Source: Allobosea sp. CRIB-10 (GTDB lineage Bacteria > Pseudomonadota > Alphaproteobacteria > Rhizobiales > Beijerinckiaceae). From it: a DNA stretch of 64,000 nucleotides. Every line of letters starts with the position of its first letter. Within the stretch, counting starts at the first letter, position 1. Shown here piece by piece: positions 16,945 to 26,092 of the stretch. The translations under genes and the position numbers were made by a program. The stretch is taken from assembly GCF_900112185.1 (NCBI RefSeq), contig NZ_FOKP01000023.1, forward strand, positions 1-64,000, given 5' to 3'. Under the pieces are notes generated by a model. It was not told where the DNA came from. It saw only the letters and a program-made list of their open reading frames with translations, and searched no databases.

Positions 16945-17797
16945 GCCCGCCTCCTCCGCCCCCTTCAGCGATGACGGTTTCAGCCCGGCAGCCGTCGGCA
17001 AGGCGCTCTATCTTGCCGCCATCGTCCTGTTCGTGATGACACCGCTGGTCGCTACCGTTCTCGGCGGCTTCAAGTCGCTCGGCGAATTGCGCACCAACCC
17101 GTTCGGCCTGCCGAGCGTCTGGGAATGGAGCAATTACGCCGACATCCTGCTCTCGCGGCGCTATTGGCAGCTGCTCGGCAATTCCTTCGTCATCGCCACG
17201 CTGACCGTGGTGCTGACGCTGATCTGCGCCTCGATGGCGGCCTTCGTCTTCGCCCATCTGCACTTCTTCGGCCGCGACATGCTGCTGAACTACCTGACGA
17301 TGGGCCTGCTCTTCCCGGCCGCCACCGCGATCCTGCCGATGTTCATCAAGGTGCGCGATCTCGGCTTGCTCGACAGCCATATGGGCGTCGTCCTGCCCCA
17401 GGTCGCCTTCGCGCTGGCGATGAGCATCCTGCTGCTGCGGCGCTTCTTCAAGGACCTGCCGACCGAGCTGCTGGAGGCCGCCCTCGTCGACGGCTGCTCC
17501 TATCCCAAATTCTTCCGCTACGTGACGCTGCCGCTGTCACGGCCGATCCTGGCGACGGTCGGCACCATCACCTTCGTGCACAGCTGGAATTCATACCTGA
17601 TCCCGCTGGTCATGCTGAATAGCGACAGCCTCTATCCCTGGCCGCTCGGCATCATGGTCTACCAGGGCGAATACTCGACCGAGTGGCACCTGATCCTCGC
17701 CTTCATCACCCTCACCATCCTGCCCACCATCATCCTCTTCCTCTTCGCCCAGAAGCACATCGTCGCCGGCCTGACCGCCGGCGCGGTGAAGGGCTGA
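16937..17797 (+). CDS. Sugar ABC transporter permease (MalG type)
   Basis: 286-residue permease paired with the preceding one. Hydrophobic segments begin at ALYLAAIVLFVMTPLVATVLGGFKS-like residues near 24-45. The EAA loop is LLEAALVDGCSYPKFFRYVTLPLSRP, and the C-terminal helix ends LFLFAQKHIVAGLTAGAVKG, as in MalG/UgpE proteins. Its start overlaps the previous stop by 8 nt. No ATP-binding protein of this transporter is encoded nearby, so the complex must borrow an ATPase from elsewhere. Confidence 0.88.
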   Translation: MSEPASSAPFSDDGFSPAAVGKALYLAAIVLFVMTPLVATVLGGFKSLGELRTNPFGLPSVWEWSNYADILLSRRYWQLLGNSFVIATLTVVLTLICASMAAFVFAHLHFFGRDMLLNYLTMGLLFPAATAILPMFIKVRDLGLLDSHMGVVLPQVAFALAMSILLLRRFFKDLPTELLEAALVDGCSYPKFFRYVTLPLSRPILATVGTITFVHSWNSYLIPLVMLNSDSLYPWPLGIMVYQGEYSTEWHLILAFITLTILPTIILFLFAQKHIVAGLTAGAVKG

Positions 17798-17822
17798 GCA
17801 CCGGGATATCAAGGAGCGTTCC

Positions 17823-18920
17823 ATGCGAAAGATCGGCGTCGGCATCATCGGATGCGGCAATATCTCGACGAAATACATGACGGCGATGCAGCAGTTCTCG
17901 ACCATCGAACTGCGCGCCGTCGCCGATATGCGCACCGCCCCGGCCGAGGCGCGCGGCGCCGAATTCGGCGTGCCGGCGATGCGGGTCGACCAGCTCCTGA
18001 AGCGCGACGATGTCGAGATCGTCGTCAACCTGACGGTGCCGCTGGCCCATACCGATGTCAGCCTCGCGGCGCTGCGGGCCGGCAAGCACGTCCATTCCGA
18101 GAAGCCGCTCGGCGTCAACGTCGCCGAGGCCCGCAAGGTGATGGATCTCGCTGAGGAGAAGGGCCTGCGCGTCGGCTCGGCCCCCGACACCTTCCTTGGC
18201 GGCGGCCACCAGACCGCCCGCAAGCTGATCGACGACGGCGCGATCGGCAAGGCCGTCGGCGGCAACGCCTTCTTCGGCTGCCCCGGCCATGAGCGCTGGC
18301 ACCCGGCGCCCGGCTTCTACTATCTGCGCGGCGGCGGGCCGATGCTCGACATGGGCCCCTATTACATCACCGACCTCGTCAACCTGCTCGGGCCGATCGC
18401 CTCCGTCGTCGGCTTCGCGACGCGGCCGAAGGCCGAGCGCCTCGTCACCAGCCAGCCGATGAACGGCACGCTGATCCCCGTCGAGGTCGCGACCCATGTC
18501 ACCGGCGTGCTCGAATTCGTCTCGGGTGCCGTGGTCTCGATCACCATGAGCTTTGACGTTCCCAAGCACCGCCACAGCCCGATCGAGATCTACGGCTCGG
18601 AAGGGAGCCTCGCCGTGCCCGATCCCAACCGCTTCGGCGGCGAGGTGCTGGTCGCCAAGGCCGGCGGCGACTGGCAGGAACAGGCCCTCAGCCATGGCAA
18701 CAGCGAGGGTGAGTTCCGCTCGATCGGCGTCGCCGACATGGCGGCGGGCCTGATCTCCGGCCGGCCGCACCGGGCCAGCGGCGCGCTGGCGCTGCACGTG
18801 CTCGAAGCCATGGAAGCCTTCCAGACCGCCTCCGACGAGGGGCGGCGCGTCACGCTTGCAACCACGGTCGAGCGGCCGGCGATGCTGCCGCCCGGCCTGC
18901 CCACCGGCACTCTGGATTGA
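17823..18920 (+). CDS. Gfo/Idh/MocA-family oxidoreductase
   Basis: 365-residue NAD(P)-dependent dehydrogenase. The Rossmann site is GVGIIGCGNISTKYM at the N-terminus, and the diagnostic EKP (HVHSEKPLGVN) lies near residue 98, giving the conserved active-site lysine. The C-terminal sheet domain includes GGPMLDMGPYYITDLVNLLG, with the catalytic region Asp-x-x-x-Tyr in place of the usual Asp-x-x-x-His. Family members oxidise or epimerise sugars, inositols and sugar acids. Third functional class in the sugar operon, followed directly by the ThuA gene. Confidence 0.88.
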   Translation: MRKIGVGIIGCGNISTKYMTAMQQFSTIELRAVADMRTAPAEARGAEFGVPAMRVDQLLKRDDVEIVVNLTVPLAHTDVSLAALRAGKHVHSEKPLGVNVAEARKVMDLAEEKGLRVGSAPDTFLGGGHQTARKLIDDGAIGKAVGGNAFFGCPGHERWHPAPGFYYLRGGGPMLDMGPYYITDLVNLLGPIASVVGFATRPKAERLVTSQPMNGTLIPVEVATHVTGVLEFVSGAVVSITMSFDVPKHRHSPIEIYGSEGSLAVPDPNRFGGEVLVAKAGGDWQEQALSHGNSEGEFRSIGVADMAAGLISGRPHRASGALALHVLEAMEAFQTASDEGRRVTLATTVERPAMLPPGLPTGTLD

Positions 18921-18932
18921 ATGGGGATCGAC

Positions 18933-19577
18933 ATGACAAGGACTGCGCTGATCGTCTGGGGCGGCTGGAGCGGCCATGACCCCGACCTCTGCAGCTCGAT
19001 GATCCGGGGCTGGCTGAAGGCTGAAGGATTCGACGTCCGCGTCGAGACCGCGACCTCGGTCTTCCTCGATCCCGAGATCCGCGACTACTCGCTGATCGTG
19101 CCGATCTACACCATGTCGAAGATCGAGAAGCCGGAGGCGGCGGCCCTGTGCGAGGCGGTCGCCGGCGGCGTCGGGCTCGCCGGCCATCATGGCGGCATGG
19201 GCGACGCCTTCCGCGACGCGGTCGACTATCAGTTCATGTGCGGCGGCCAGTGGGTCGCCCATCCCGGCGGGATCATCGACTACACCGTCGACATTACCCG
19301 CCCCGACGACCCACTGATGCAGGGCATCGCCAGCTTCGAGCACCGCTCGGAGCAGTATTACATGCATGTCGACCCGGCCAATGAGGTGCTGGCGACGACG
19401 ACCTTCAGCGGCGAGCACGCGCCCTGGATCGAGGGGGTGGTGATGCCGGTGGTCTGGCGCAAGCGCTATGGCAAGGGGCGGGTGTTCTACTCCTCGCTCG
19501 GCCACCGCGCCTATGAGCTCGACGTGCCGGAGATCCGCACGATCATGACGCGCGGCCTGCTCTGGGCGGCGCGCTGA
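18933..19577 (+). CDS. ThuA-like (class I glutamine amidotransferase-fold) protein
   Basis: 214-residue protein of the ThuA family, found with sugar ABC transporters and Gfo/Idh enzymes in many rhizobia and implicated in trehalose-type disaccharide use. Seen here: LIVWGGWSGHDPDLCS, then GGVGLAGHHGGMGDAF near residues 87-102, HPGGIIDYTVDI, and the late GKGRVFYSSLGHRAYELD typical of ThuA. The first ATG (18921) directly abuts the Gfo/Idh stop; I prefer the second at 18933, which sits behind a GGGG segment. Biochemical function is not established for most members. Confidence 0.8.
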   Translation: MTRTALIVWGGWSGHDPDLCSSMIRGWLKAEGFDVRVETATSVFLDPEIRDYSLIVPIYTMSKIEKPEAAALCEAVAGGVGLAGHHGGMGDAFRDAVDYQFMCGGQWVAHPGGIIDYTVDITRPDDPLMQGIASFEHRSEQYYMHVDPANEVLATTTFSGEHAPWIEGVVMPVVWRKRYGKGRVFYSSLGHRAYELDVPEIRTIMTRGLLWAAR

Positions 19578-19690
19578 TGTCTGGGGCGCCAAGCCGGCCG
19601 AACGGCTGGACTTGAGGCCCCCGCAAATGCCAAGGCGTGCGCTGCGGGTGAGGCTGGACCGATCCTTCGGCGCAGATGCGAGGAGAGTTC

Positions 19691-20743
19691 GTGGAGGACG
19701 CGGTGGATCGGAACCGGTTCCCGGTCAGGAGGGCGACGCTGGAAGACGTAGCGCGCGAGGCCGGGGTCTCGCTCGCCACGGCCGACCGGGTCGTGAACCA
19801 GCGCGACGGTGTCCGCGCCAAGACCGTCGAGAGCGTCAGGCGCGCCATCGCCAAGCTCGACTACCGGGCCAACCCGGCGGCGGCGCGGCTGGCGCGCGGC
19901 CAGTCCTTCCGCTTCGCCTTCATCCTGCCCTCCAGCACCAACGCCTTCATGGCCGGGCTGATGCAGCAGGTGCGCCGGATCAGCGACTGGCTCGAGCCGC
20001 AGAACGCCTTCGTCGACATCCTGCAACTCGACGTCTTCGATCCCGAGGCGCTGGCGAGCGGGCTTGCCGGCCTCGCCGATCATTTTCACGGCGTCGCCAC
20101 GGTGGCGCTCGACCATCCCAAGGTCCGCGCCGCCATCGACGACCTCGTGGCGCGCGGCATTGCCGTGGTCACGCTGGTCTCGGACGCCCCGACTTCCCGC
20201 CGCGCCCATTATGTCGGCATCGACAATCCGGCGGCGGGGCGCACCAGCGCCTCGCTGATGGGCCGCTTCCTCGGCGGCCGCAGCGGCAAGGTCGGCGTCA
20301 TCCTCGGCTCGATGTCGCTGCGCGACCATGTCGAGCGGCTCTACGGCTTCCAGCAGGTGCTCTCCGGCGAGTATCCAGGGCTCAAACTACTGCCGGTGCT
20401 GGAGGGGCGCGACCGGAGCGAACGCAACGAAGCGGCGGTGGCCGGGCTCCTCGCGGATCATCCCGACCTGATCGGGCTCTACAATATCGGCGCCGGCAAT
20501 GAGGGCATCGTCGCGGCGCTGGAGGCCGCCGGCCGGCCGCTCGTCTTCATCGCGCATGAACTGACCGAGGCGACGCGGCGCGGCCTTTTGTCGGGCACCG
20601 TCGCGGCCGTGATCAATCAGGACCCTGGCCACGAGGCGCGCTCGGCGGCGCGCCTGCTGATGGCGGAGGCCGCCGGCGAGCCGATCCTGCTCGACCAGGA
20701 GCGCATCCGCATCGAGATCTTCCTGCGCGACAATATGAATTGA
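19691..20743 (+). CDS. LacI-family transcriptional regulator
   Basis: 350-residue repressor. Helix-turn-helix TLEDVAREAGVSLATADRVVNQRDGV, a hinge helix NPAAARLARGQ, then a periplasmic-binding-protein-like sensing domain (FRFAFILPSSTNAFMAGLMQQ, YVGIDNPAAGRTSASLMGRFLGG). The recognition helix reads SLATADRVV rather than the common SxxTVSRVL, so its operator may be unusual. I choose the GTG at 19691 behind GAGGAGA; an ATG at 19676 without a ribosome site is the alternative. It lies 113 nt after the ThuA gene and probably controls the upstream sugar operon. Confidence 0.87.
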   Translation: MEDAVDRNRFPVRRATLEDVAREAGVSLATADRVVNQRDGVRAKTVESVRRAIAKLDYRANPAAARLARGQSFRFAFILPSSTNAFMAGLMQQVRRISDWLEPQNAFVDILQLDVFDPEALASGLAGLADHFHGVATVALDHPKVRAAIDDLVARGIAVVTLVSDAPTSRRAHYVGIDNPAAGRTSASLMGRFLGGRSGKVGVILGSMSLRDHVERLYGFQQVLSGEYPGLKLLPVLEGRDRSERNEAAVAGLLADHPDLIGLYNIGAGNEGIVAALEAAGRPLVFIAHELTEATRRGLLSGTVAAVINQDPGHEARSAARLLMAEAAGEPILLDQERIRIEIFLRDNMN

Positions 20744-20762
20744 GCTGCCTGGAGGACGAAGG

Positions 20763-21776
20763 TCACAAGGCCGGCGTCGTCGCCCGCCAGATCGGATCCG
20801 GCTCGATGACGATGCCTTGCTGGGCGTTGCGGCCGGCGATGCGGTCGAGCAGCATCCGCATCGCCATCTCGCCGAGGTCCTGCTTGGCGATCCTGAGCGT
20901 CGTCAGCGCCGGCGAGACCAGGTCGGAGGCCGGGATATCGTCACAGCCGACCAGGGCCATGTCCTCCGGCACCTTGATGCCGGCCTGTTCGAGCGGCTTC
21001 ATCAGGCCGAGGGCGATCAGGTCGTTGTAGCAGATCATGGCATCGACCTGAGCAACCTCAGGCAGCAGCCTTGCGGCGATCTCGGCGCCGCCCTGGAGGT
21101 CCGGCGTGCAGGGCAGATCGAAGACAAGGGAGAGGCCGTGGCGCGCCAGCGCCGCCTCGATCCCTTCCCTCCGCTTGCGCCCGCCTTGCGAGGCCGCCGG
21201 CCCGGCGGCGAAGCCGAAGCGCCTGCGGCCCAGGGCGATCAACTGCGTCACCACGGCCTCGACGCCGGCGCGGTAATCGACCTCGATCGTGCCGGCATGG
21301 CGCTTGGCGGCGGCACGGTTGATCAGCACCACTGCCCGGTGCGGCGCGATCGCGCGCAATAGCCGCTCTTCATCGAGGCGGGCGCTGCAGATGATCAGGC
21401 CGTCGACGCGCTTGTCGAGCAGCATGCCGAGCACCTCCTCCTCGCGCTCGGGGTCCTCGACCACATTGCAGGACAGCAGCGTGTAGCCCGCCGGCCGCGC
21501 CGCGAGCTCGGCGCCGCGGATGATCTCGGGGAAGAACGGATTGACGATGTCCGGTACGACGATGCCGACCGTATTGGAGCGGTCGTTCTTCAGGCTCTTG
21601 GCGAAGGCGTTGGGGCGATAGCTCAGCGCTTGCACCGCCTCCAGCACCCGCCGGCGCGTCTCCTCGCCGGCGCCGCCGCGGCCGTTCAGCACGCGCGAGA
21701 CCGTCATCGGCGAGACGCCGGCCGCTTGCGCGACATCGGTGATGGTGGGCGACCGCAGGGCCGGCTTCATGTCCAT
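20763..21776 (-). CDS. LacI-family transcriptional regulator
   Basis: 337-residue repressor with a canonical helix-turn-helix (TITDVAQAAGVSPMTVSRVLNGRGG), hinge RPNAFAKSLKNDRSNTVGIV and a sugar-binding sensing domain (DIVNPFFPEIIRGAE, LVGCDDIPASDLVSPALTTL). It is convergent with the preceding LacI gene and divergent from the family-5 ABC operon, with two near-identical candidate operators in the shared 193-nt region. It most likely represses that operon and itself. A second ATG two codons in is an alternative start. Confidence 0.9.
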   Translation of the reverse strand: MDMKPALRSPTITDVAQAAGVSPMTVSRVLNGRGGAGEETRRRVLEAVQALSYRPNAFAKSLKNDRSNTVGIVVPDIVNPFFPEIIRGAELAARPAGYTLLSCNVVEDPEREEEVLGMLLDKRVDGLIICSARLDEERLLRAIAPHRAVVLINRAAAKRHAGTIEVDYRAGVEAVVTQLIALGRRRFGFAAGPAASQGGRKRREGIEAALARHGLSLVFDLPCTPDLQGGAEIAARLLPEVAQVDAMICYNDLIALGLMKPLEQAGIKVPEDMALVGCDDIPASDLVSPALTTLRIAKQDLGEMAMRMLLDRIAGRNAQQGIVIEPDPIWRATTPAL

Positions 21777-21791
21777 GTCGCCTTATCTCAC

Positions 21792-21805
21792 GATAACGAT
21801 ATCGT
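21792..21805. promoter_or_regulatory. Candidate LacI-family operator, copy 1
   Basis: GATAACGATATCGT, containing the perfect palindrome AACGATATCGTT (21795-21806). It is 16 nt before the ATG of the leftward LacI gene. A second copy with one change (GATAACGATAACGT) lies at 21909-21922. Palindromes of this size are typical of LacI-family sites. Confidence 0.6.
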
Positions 21806-21908
21806 TTTCCAGAGGCTTATTTCGAGCATATAACTGCCGAATGTGGGATAATTCTCGTCAGAACAGTGCTCTAGAATGAGCTCCTGCGAGGCTTGACGCC
21901 TGGATTGA

Positions 21909-21922
21909 GATAACGATAACGT
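21909..21922. promoter_or_regulatory. Candidate LacI-family operator, copy 2
   Basis: GATAACGATAACGT, matching copy 1 at 13 of 14 positions, 48 nt before the binding-protein gene. Two sites 117 nt apart flanking the divergent promoters would allow control of both transcripts or looping. Confidence 0.55.
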
Positions 21923-21969
21923 AGCTTTCATAGCGCCCGCCATGAGCAGAAGGCGCAGTGGAGGAAACG

Positions 21970-23883
21970 ATGGCAGCTTTCCCTGGGCGCGCCCTGCGTG
22001 GCGCTGCACTGTCCCTGCTTCTTGCCCTCTCCGGCACGGCTTTCGCCGCCGAGTACAAGGAAGCGCCGGGGCTCTCCGAACTGGTCAAGGGCGGCAAGCT
22101 GCCGCCGGTTGCACAGCGCCTGCCCGAGGCGCCATTGGTGCTCAGCCCGGTCGAGAAGGCCGGGAAGTACGGCGGCACCTGGCGCCAGGCCCTCATGGGT
22201 GGCAGCGACTCGCTGATCGAGCGCTCGGTCGGTTATACCCGCCTCGTCCGCTGGAACCGGGCCTGGACCGCGGTCGAGCCCGACGTCGCGCAGAAGGTCG
22301 ACGTCAAGCCTGACGGGACCGAATACGTCTTCCATCTGCGCAAGGGCACGCGCTGGTCGGACGGCGCGCCCTTCACCGCCGACGACCTGGTGTTCTGGTA
22401 CCAGGACGTGCTGATGAACAAGGAGCTGACTCCGTCCGTGCCGCGCTGGCTACGCAGCGGCAACGACCCGGTCATCGTCGAGAAGATCGACGACGTCACC
22501 GTGAAATTCCGCTTCACCGGCCCGAACGGCATGCTCTTGGAGAACATGGCGACGACCTTCGGCTCGGATATCCTCGCCGCAGCGCCGGCGCATTACCTCA
22601 AGCAGTTCCACAAGAAGTACAATCCCGATGGCATCGACAAGCTCGTCGCCGAGGCCAAGGCGGCGAACTGGTCGGCCCTCTTCCTCAACAAGATCAGTTT
22701 CCCCGGCCGCTGGCGCGCGACGGGGCGGCCGGTGCTCGATCCCTGGCAGCTGACCGTGCCCTATGGCGGCACCACGCAGGTCGTGCTCGAACGCAACCCC
22801 TACTATTTCAAGGTCGATCCGGAGGGGCGCCAGCTCCCCTATATCGACCGTGTCACCTTCGACATCATGGGCGACCAGCAGGCGATCGTGCTGAAAGCGA
22901 TCAATGGCGAGCTCGACATGCAGAACCAGCGCCTCAACGGGCTGGAGACGCGGATCGTGCTGGCGCAGAACCGCGAGCGCAGCGGCTATCGCCTGTTCAA
23001 GGCCCAGCCGGCCTGGTCGAATGCGATGTGCATCTCGCTCAACCAGACCAGCAAGAACCCGGTGCTGCGCGAGGTCTTCCGCAATCGTGATTTTCGCGTC
23101 GCGCTCTCGCTCGCCATCAACCGCGACGAGCTCAACGAGCTGATCTATGCCGGCCAGTCCCAGCCCTATCAGGCGGCGCCGCGCCCGGGCACCGCGCTCT
23201 ATGACGCCGAGATGGCGACGCAATACACCAAGTTTGATCCGAAGAGCGCCAACGAGCTGCTCGACAAGGCCGGTTTTGCCAAGCGCGACGGCCAGAAATT
23301 CCGGCTCGGCCCGGACGGCAAGCGCATCTCCTTCGCCGTCGATGCCGCGACCTCGCGCCGCTACCAGATCGACGCGCTCGAGCTGATCAAGAAGTACTGG
23401 GCCGCGGTCGGCATCGAGATGCAGGTCAAGACGATCGAGGAATCCTTCGCCTTCGCCCGCATGCTCGCCAATGAGCACGACGCCATGGTCTGGATCGGTG
23501 GCGGCGGCTACGACTTCCTCGGCGTCCTCGATCCGAAATGGTACTTCCCCTACGAGAACCAGGCGGCCTTCGCCTCGGCCTGGGGCATCTATTTCCAGAA
23601 CCCGAACGATCCCAATGCCGAGGAGCCGCCGGAGGCGGCCAAGCGGCAGCAGGCGCTCTATGTCGAGATGCAGAAGACTCCCGGAACGGCCGGCCAGTTC
23701 GAGGTGATGAAGAAGATCCTCGCCATCACCCGCGAGCAGTTCTACGTGATTGGCACCAACATGGACGCCGACAATTACGGCGTCGTGAAGAACAACATGC
23801 GCAACGTGCCCGAGCTGATGCCGGACACCTTCTTCTACATGACGCCGGGCCCGACCAATCCGGAGCAGTATTTCTACGAATAG
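21970..23883 (+). CDS. Family-5 ABC transporter substrate-binding protein (peptide/oligosaccharide type)
   Basis: 637-residue periplasmic protein of the SBP_bac_5 family, long for the family. Signal peptide around LSLLLALSGTAFAA. Family blocks are PDGTEYVFHLRKGTRWSDG near residue 113, FTADDLVFWYQD, NPVLREVFRNRDFRVALSLAINRDELNE and the late GVVKNNMRNVP. Proteins of this length in rhizobia often bind oligosaccharides rather than peptides. The ATG has GAGGA in place; the frame extends to a GTG 12 nt upstream. The downstream glycosidase and isomerase genes favour a carbohydrate ligand. Confidence 0.87.
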   Translation: MAAFPGRALRGAALSLLLALSGTAFAAEYKEAPGLSELVKGGKLPPVAQRLPEAPLVLSPVEKAGKYGGTWRQALMGGSDSLIERSVGYTRLVRWNRAWTAVEPDVAQKVDVKPDGTEYVFHLRKGTRWSDGAPFTADDLVFWYQDVLMNKELTPSVPRWLRSGNDPVIVEKIDDVTVKFRFTGPNGMLLENMATTFGSDILAAAPAHYLKQFHKKYNPDGIDKLVAEAKAANWSALFLNKISFPGRWRATGRPVLDPWQLTVPYGGTTQVVLERNPYYFKVDPEGRQLPYIDRVTFDIMGDQQAIVLKAINGELDMQNQRLNGLETRIVLAQNRERSGYRLFKAQPAWSNAMCISLNQTSKNPVLREVFRNRDFRVALSLAINRDELNELIYAGQSQPYQAAPRPGTALYDAEMATQYTKFDPKSANELLDKAGFAKRDGQKFRLGPDGKRISFAVDAATSRRYQIDALELIKKYWAAVGIEMQVKTIEESFAFARMLANEHDAMVWIGGGGYDFLGVLDPKWYFPYENQAAFASAWGIYFQNPNDPNAEEPPEAAKRQQALYVEMQKTPGTAGQFEVMKKILAITREQFYVIGTNMDADNYGVVKNNMRNVPELMPDTFFYMTPGPTNPEQYFYE

Positions 23884-23958
23884 CTGCGGTCATTGAACCG
23901 GGACCCGCGGCCATTAGCCCCGGGCTCCCCGCCCCGCCCGACGCATCGGAGGCCTGTG

Positions 23959-24945
23959 ATGCTCCGCTACATGCTGAGACGGCTCGTCTATACGCTCGGA
24001 ACGCTGGCGGCGGTGTCGGTCGTCGCCTTCCTGGTGATCCAATTGCCGCCGGGCGACTTCCTGACCTCGTTCAGCGCCAAATTCGCCGAGCAGGGCGGCT
24101 CGCTCGACAACGACTCGCTGACCGCGCTGAAGCTGCGCTACGGGCTCGATCAGCCCTGGTATGTGCAATACTGGCTCTGGATCTCCGGCATCCTGTTCCG
24201 CGGCGATTTCGGCGAATCCTTCGAGTGGAACAAGCCGGTCTCCGAGCTGATGTGGGACCGCTTCGGCCTCACCGTCCTGCTCTCCGGCATCACCCTCGTC
24301 GTCACCTGGCTCGTTGCCCTGCCGATCGGCATCTACAGCGCGGTCCGGCGCTATTCTTGGCTCGACTATGTCGTGACCTTCCTCGGCTTCCTCGGCCTGG
24401 CCATACCGAGCTTCCTGCTGGCCTTGGCGCTGATGTACGTGTTCTCGCGCTATTTCGGCATGAATGTCAGCGGCCTGTTCTCGCCTGACTACGTCAACGC
24501 GCCCTGGAGCCTCGCCAAGGTCGGCGACCTCGCCATGCATCTGTGGCTGCCGGTCTTCGTGCTGGCGACGCATGGCACGGCGGCGCTGATCCGCGTCATG
24601 CGCGCCAACCTGATCGACGAGCTCTACAAGCCCTATGTCCAGACCGCCCGCGCCAATGGGCTCGGCGAGGCGGAGCTGCTGTTCAAATATCCGGTCAGGG
24701 TCGCACTCAATCCCTTCATCTCGACCATCGGCTGGGTGCTGCCGAACCTCGTCTCCGGCGCGATCGTGACCTCAGTGGTGATGAGCCTGCCGACCGCCGG
24801 GCCACTGCTGCTCTCGGCCCTGCTGGCGCAGGACATGTACCTCGCCGGCAGCTTCATCCTGATGCTGAGCGTGCTCACCGTGATCGGCACGCTGATCTCC
24901 GACCTCCTGCTCGCGTGGCTCGATCCGCGCGTGCGCTACGCCTGA
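23959..24945 (+). CDS. Family-5 ABC transporter permease (DppB type)
   Basis: 328-residue inner-membrane permease. N-terminal helix MLRYMLRRLVYTLGTLAAV, then VIQLPPGDF and LRYGLDQPWYVQYWLWI, the standard start of DppB/OppB proteins. The EAA-type loop is RVMRANLIDELYKPYVQTARANGL. I chose the ATG at 23959, which gives this standard N-terminus; an earlier in-frame ATG at 23893 adds a proline/arginine-rich leader. First of two permeases. Confidence 0.88.
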   Translation: MLRYMLRRLVYTLGTLAAVSVVAFLVIQLPPGDFLTSFSAKFAEQGGSLDNDSLTALKLRYGLDQPWYVQYWLWISGILFRGDFGESFEWNKPVSELMWDRFGLTVLLSGITLVVTWLVALPIGIYSAVRRYSWLDYVVTFLGFLGLAIPSFLLALALMYVFSRYFGMNVSGLFSPDYVNAPWSLAKVGDLAMHLWLPVFVLATHGTAALIRVMRANLIDELYKPYVQTARANGLGEAELLFKYPVRVALNPFISTIGWVLPNLVSGAIVTSVVMSLPTAGPLLLSALLAQDMYLAGSFILMLSVLTVIGTLISDLLLAWLDPRVRYA

Positions 24946-24952
24946 GGCCGGG

Positions 24953-26092
24953 ATGAGTGACATCGCTGCCCCCACCGCACCCGAGACCGTCGCCCCGGCG
25001 GTGCGCCGCTTCGCCGAGGCCGGCCAATGGGCGCTGATCTTCCGCCGCTTCCGCCGGCACAGGCTGGCCTATGCCAGCCTCTTCGTCGTGCTCGGCATCT
25101 ATCTCGTCGCGCTGCTCGCCGAGTTCGTCGCGCCCTTCTCGCCCGACAGCTACAATGCCCGCTTCACCTACGGCCCGCCGCAGACGCTGAGATTCTTCGG
25201 CACGGACGCCGCCGGCGACACCCATTTCATGTATGTCAACGGCTACCGGATGAGCTTCGACCCCGTGGCGCTGAAGCGGACCTTCGTCGTCGACGAAAAA
25301 TCGGTCCACCCCGTCGTTTTCTTCGCCAAGGGCGAGCCTTACAAGCTCCTCGGGCTGATCCCGTGGGACCGCCATCTGATCGGCCCGGCCGACCCGTCGC
25401 AGCCGATGTATCTCTGGGGCGCCGACCGGCTCGGCCGCGACGTGCTCTCGCGCACCATCCACGGCGCCCGCATCTCGATGTCGATCGGCCTGGTCGGGGT
25501 CGCAGTCAGCCTCTTCCTCGGCCTGCTGCTCGGCGGCATCTCCGGCTATTACGGCGGCTGGATCGACGAGGTCGTGCAGCGCTGCATCGACTTCCTGAAA
25601 TCGATCCCGACCATCCCGCTCTGGATGGGGCTCGCCGCCGCGGTGCCGGCCAATCTCGACCCGCTGCTGGTCTATCTCTGGATCACCATCATCCTCTCGC
25701 TGATCGGCTGGACCGATCTGGCGCGCGTCGTGCGCGGCCGCTTCCTCTCGCTGCGGACCGAAGATTTCGTACTGGCGGCGCGGCTCGACGGCTGCTCGCG
25801 CCAGCGCGTGATCTGGCGGCACATGGTGCCCTCCTTCACCAGCCACATCGTCGCCTCGGTGACGCTGGCGATCCCGAGCATGATCCTGGCCGAGACCGCC
25901 CTCTCCTTCCTCGGCATCGGCCTGAAGGAGCCGGTGGTGAGCTGGGGCGTGCTGCTCAAGGACGCGCAGAGCATCCTGGCGCTGACCACGGCGCCCTGGC
26001 TGCTCGCCCCCGGCGTCGCGGTGGTCGTCGCCGTGCTCGCCCTCAACTTCCTCGGCGACGGAATTCGCGATGCGGCCGATCCCTATGCCTGA
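24953..26092 (+). CDS. Family-5 ABC transporter permease (DppC type), with extended periplasmic loop
   Basis: 379-residue permease. The N-terminal OppC-type segment (WALIFRRFRRHRLAYASLFVV) leads into a long loop of roughly 100 residues (about 60-160) before the PMYLWGADRLGRDVLSRTIHGAR motif; ordinary DppC proteins have 40-50 fewer residues here. The ATPase-contact loop is VRGRFLSLRTEDFVLAARLDG. The extended loop is typical of a subgroup that carries large substrates. The ATPase gene overlaps its end by 8 nt. Confidence 0.88.
   Translation: MSDIAAPTAPETVAPAVRRFAEAGQWALIFRRFRRHRLAYASLFVVLGIYLVALLAEFVAPFSPDSYNARFTYGPPQTLRFFGTDAAGDTHFMYVNGYRMSFDPVALKRTFVVDEKSVHPVVFFAKGEPYKLLGLIPWDRHLIGPADPSQPMYLWGADRLGRDVLSRTIHGARISMSIGLVGVAVSLFLGLLLGGISGYYGGWIDEVVQRCIDFLKSIPTIPLWMGLAAAVPANLDPLLVYLWITIILSLIGWTDLARVVRGRFLSLRTEDFVLAARLDGCSRQRVIWRHMVPSFTSHIVASVTLAIPSMILAETALSFLGIGLKEPVVSWGVLLKDAQSILALTTAPWLLAPGVAVVVAVLALNFLGDGIRDAADPYA

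Noticed and set aside
17730..19592. A 620-codon leftward frame opposite the Gfo/Idh and ThuA genes
   Set aside because: Antisense artefact of high GC; both + strand genes have full family motifs.
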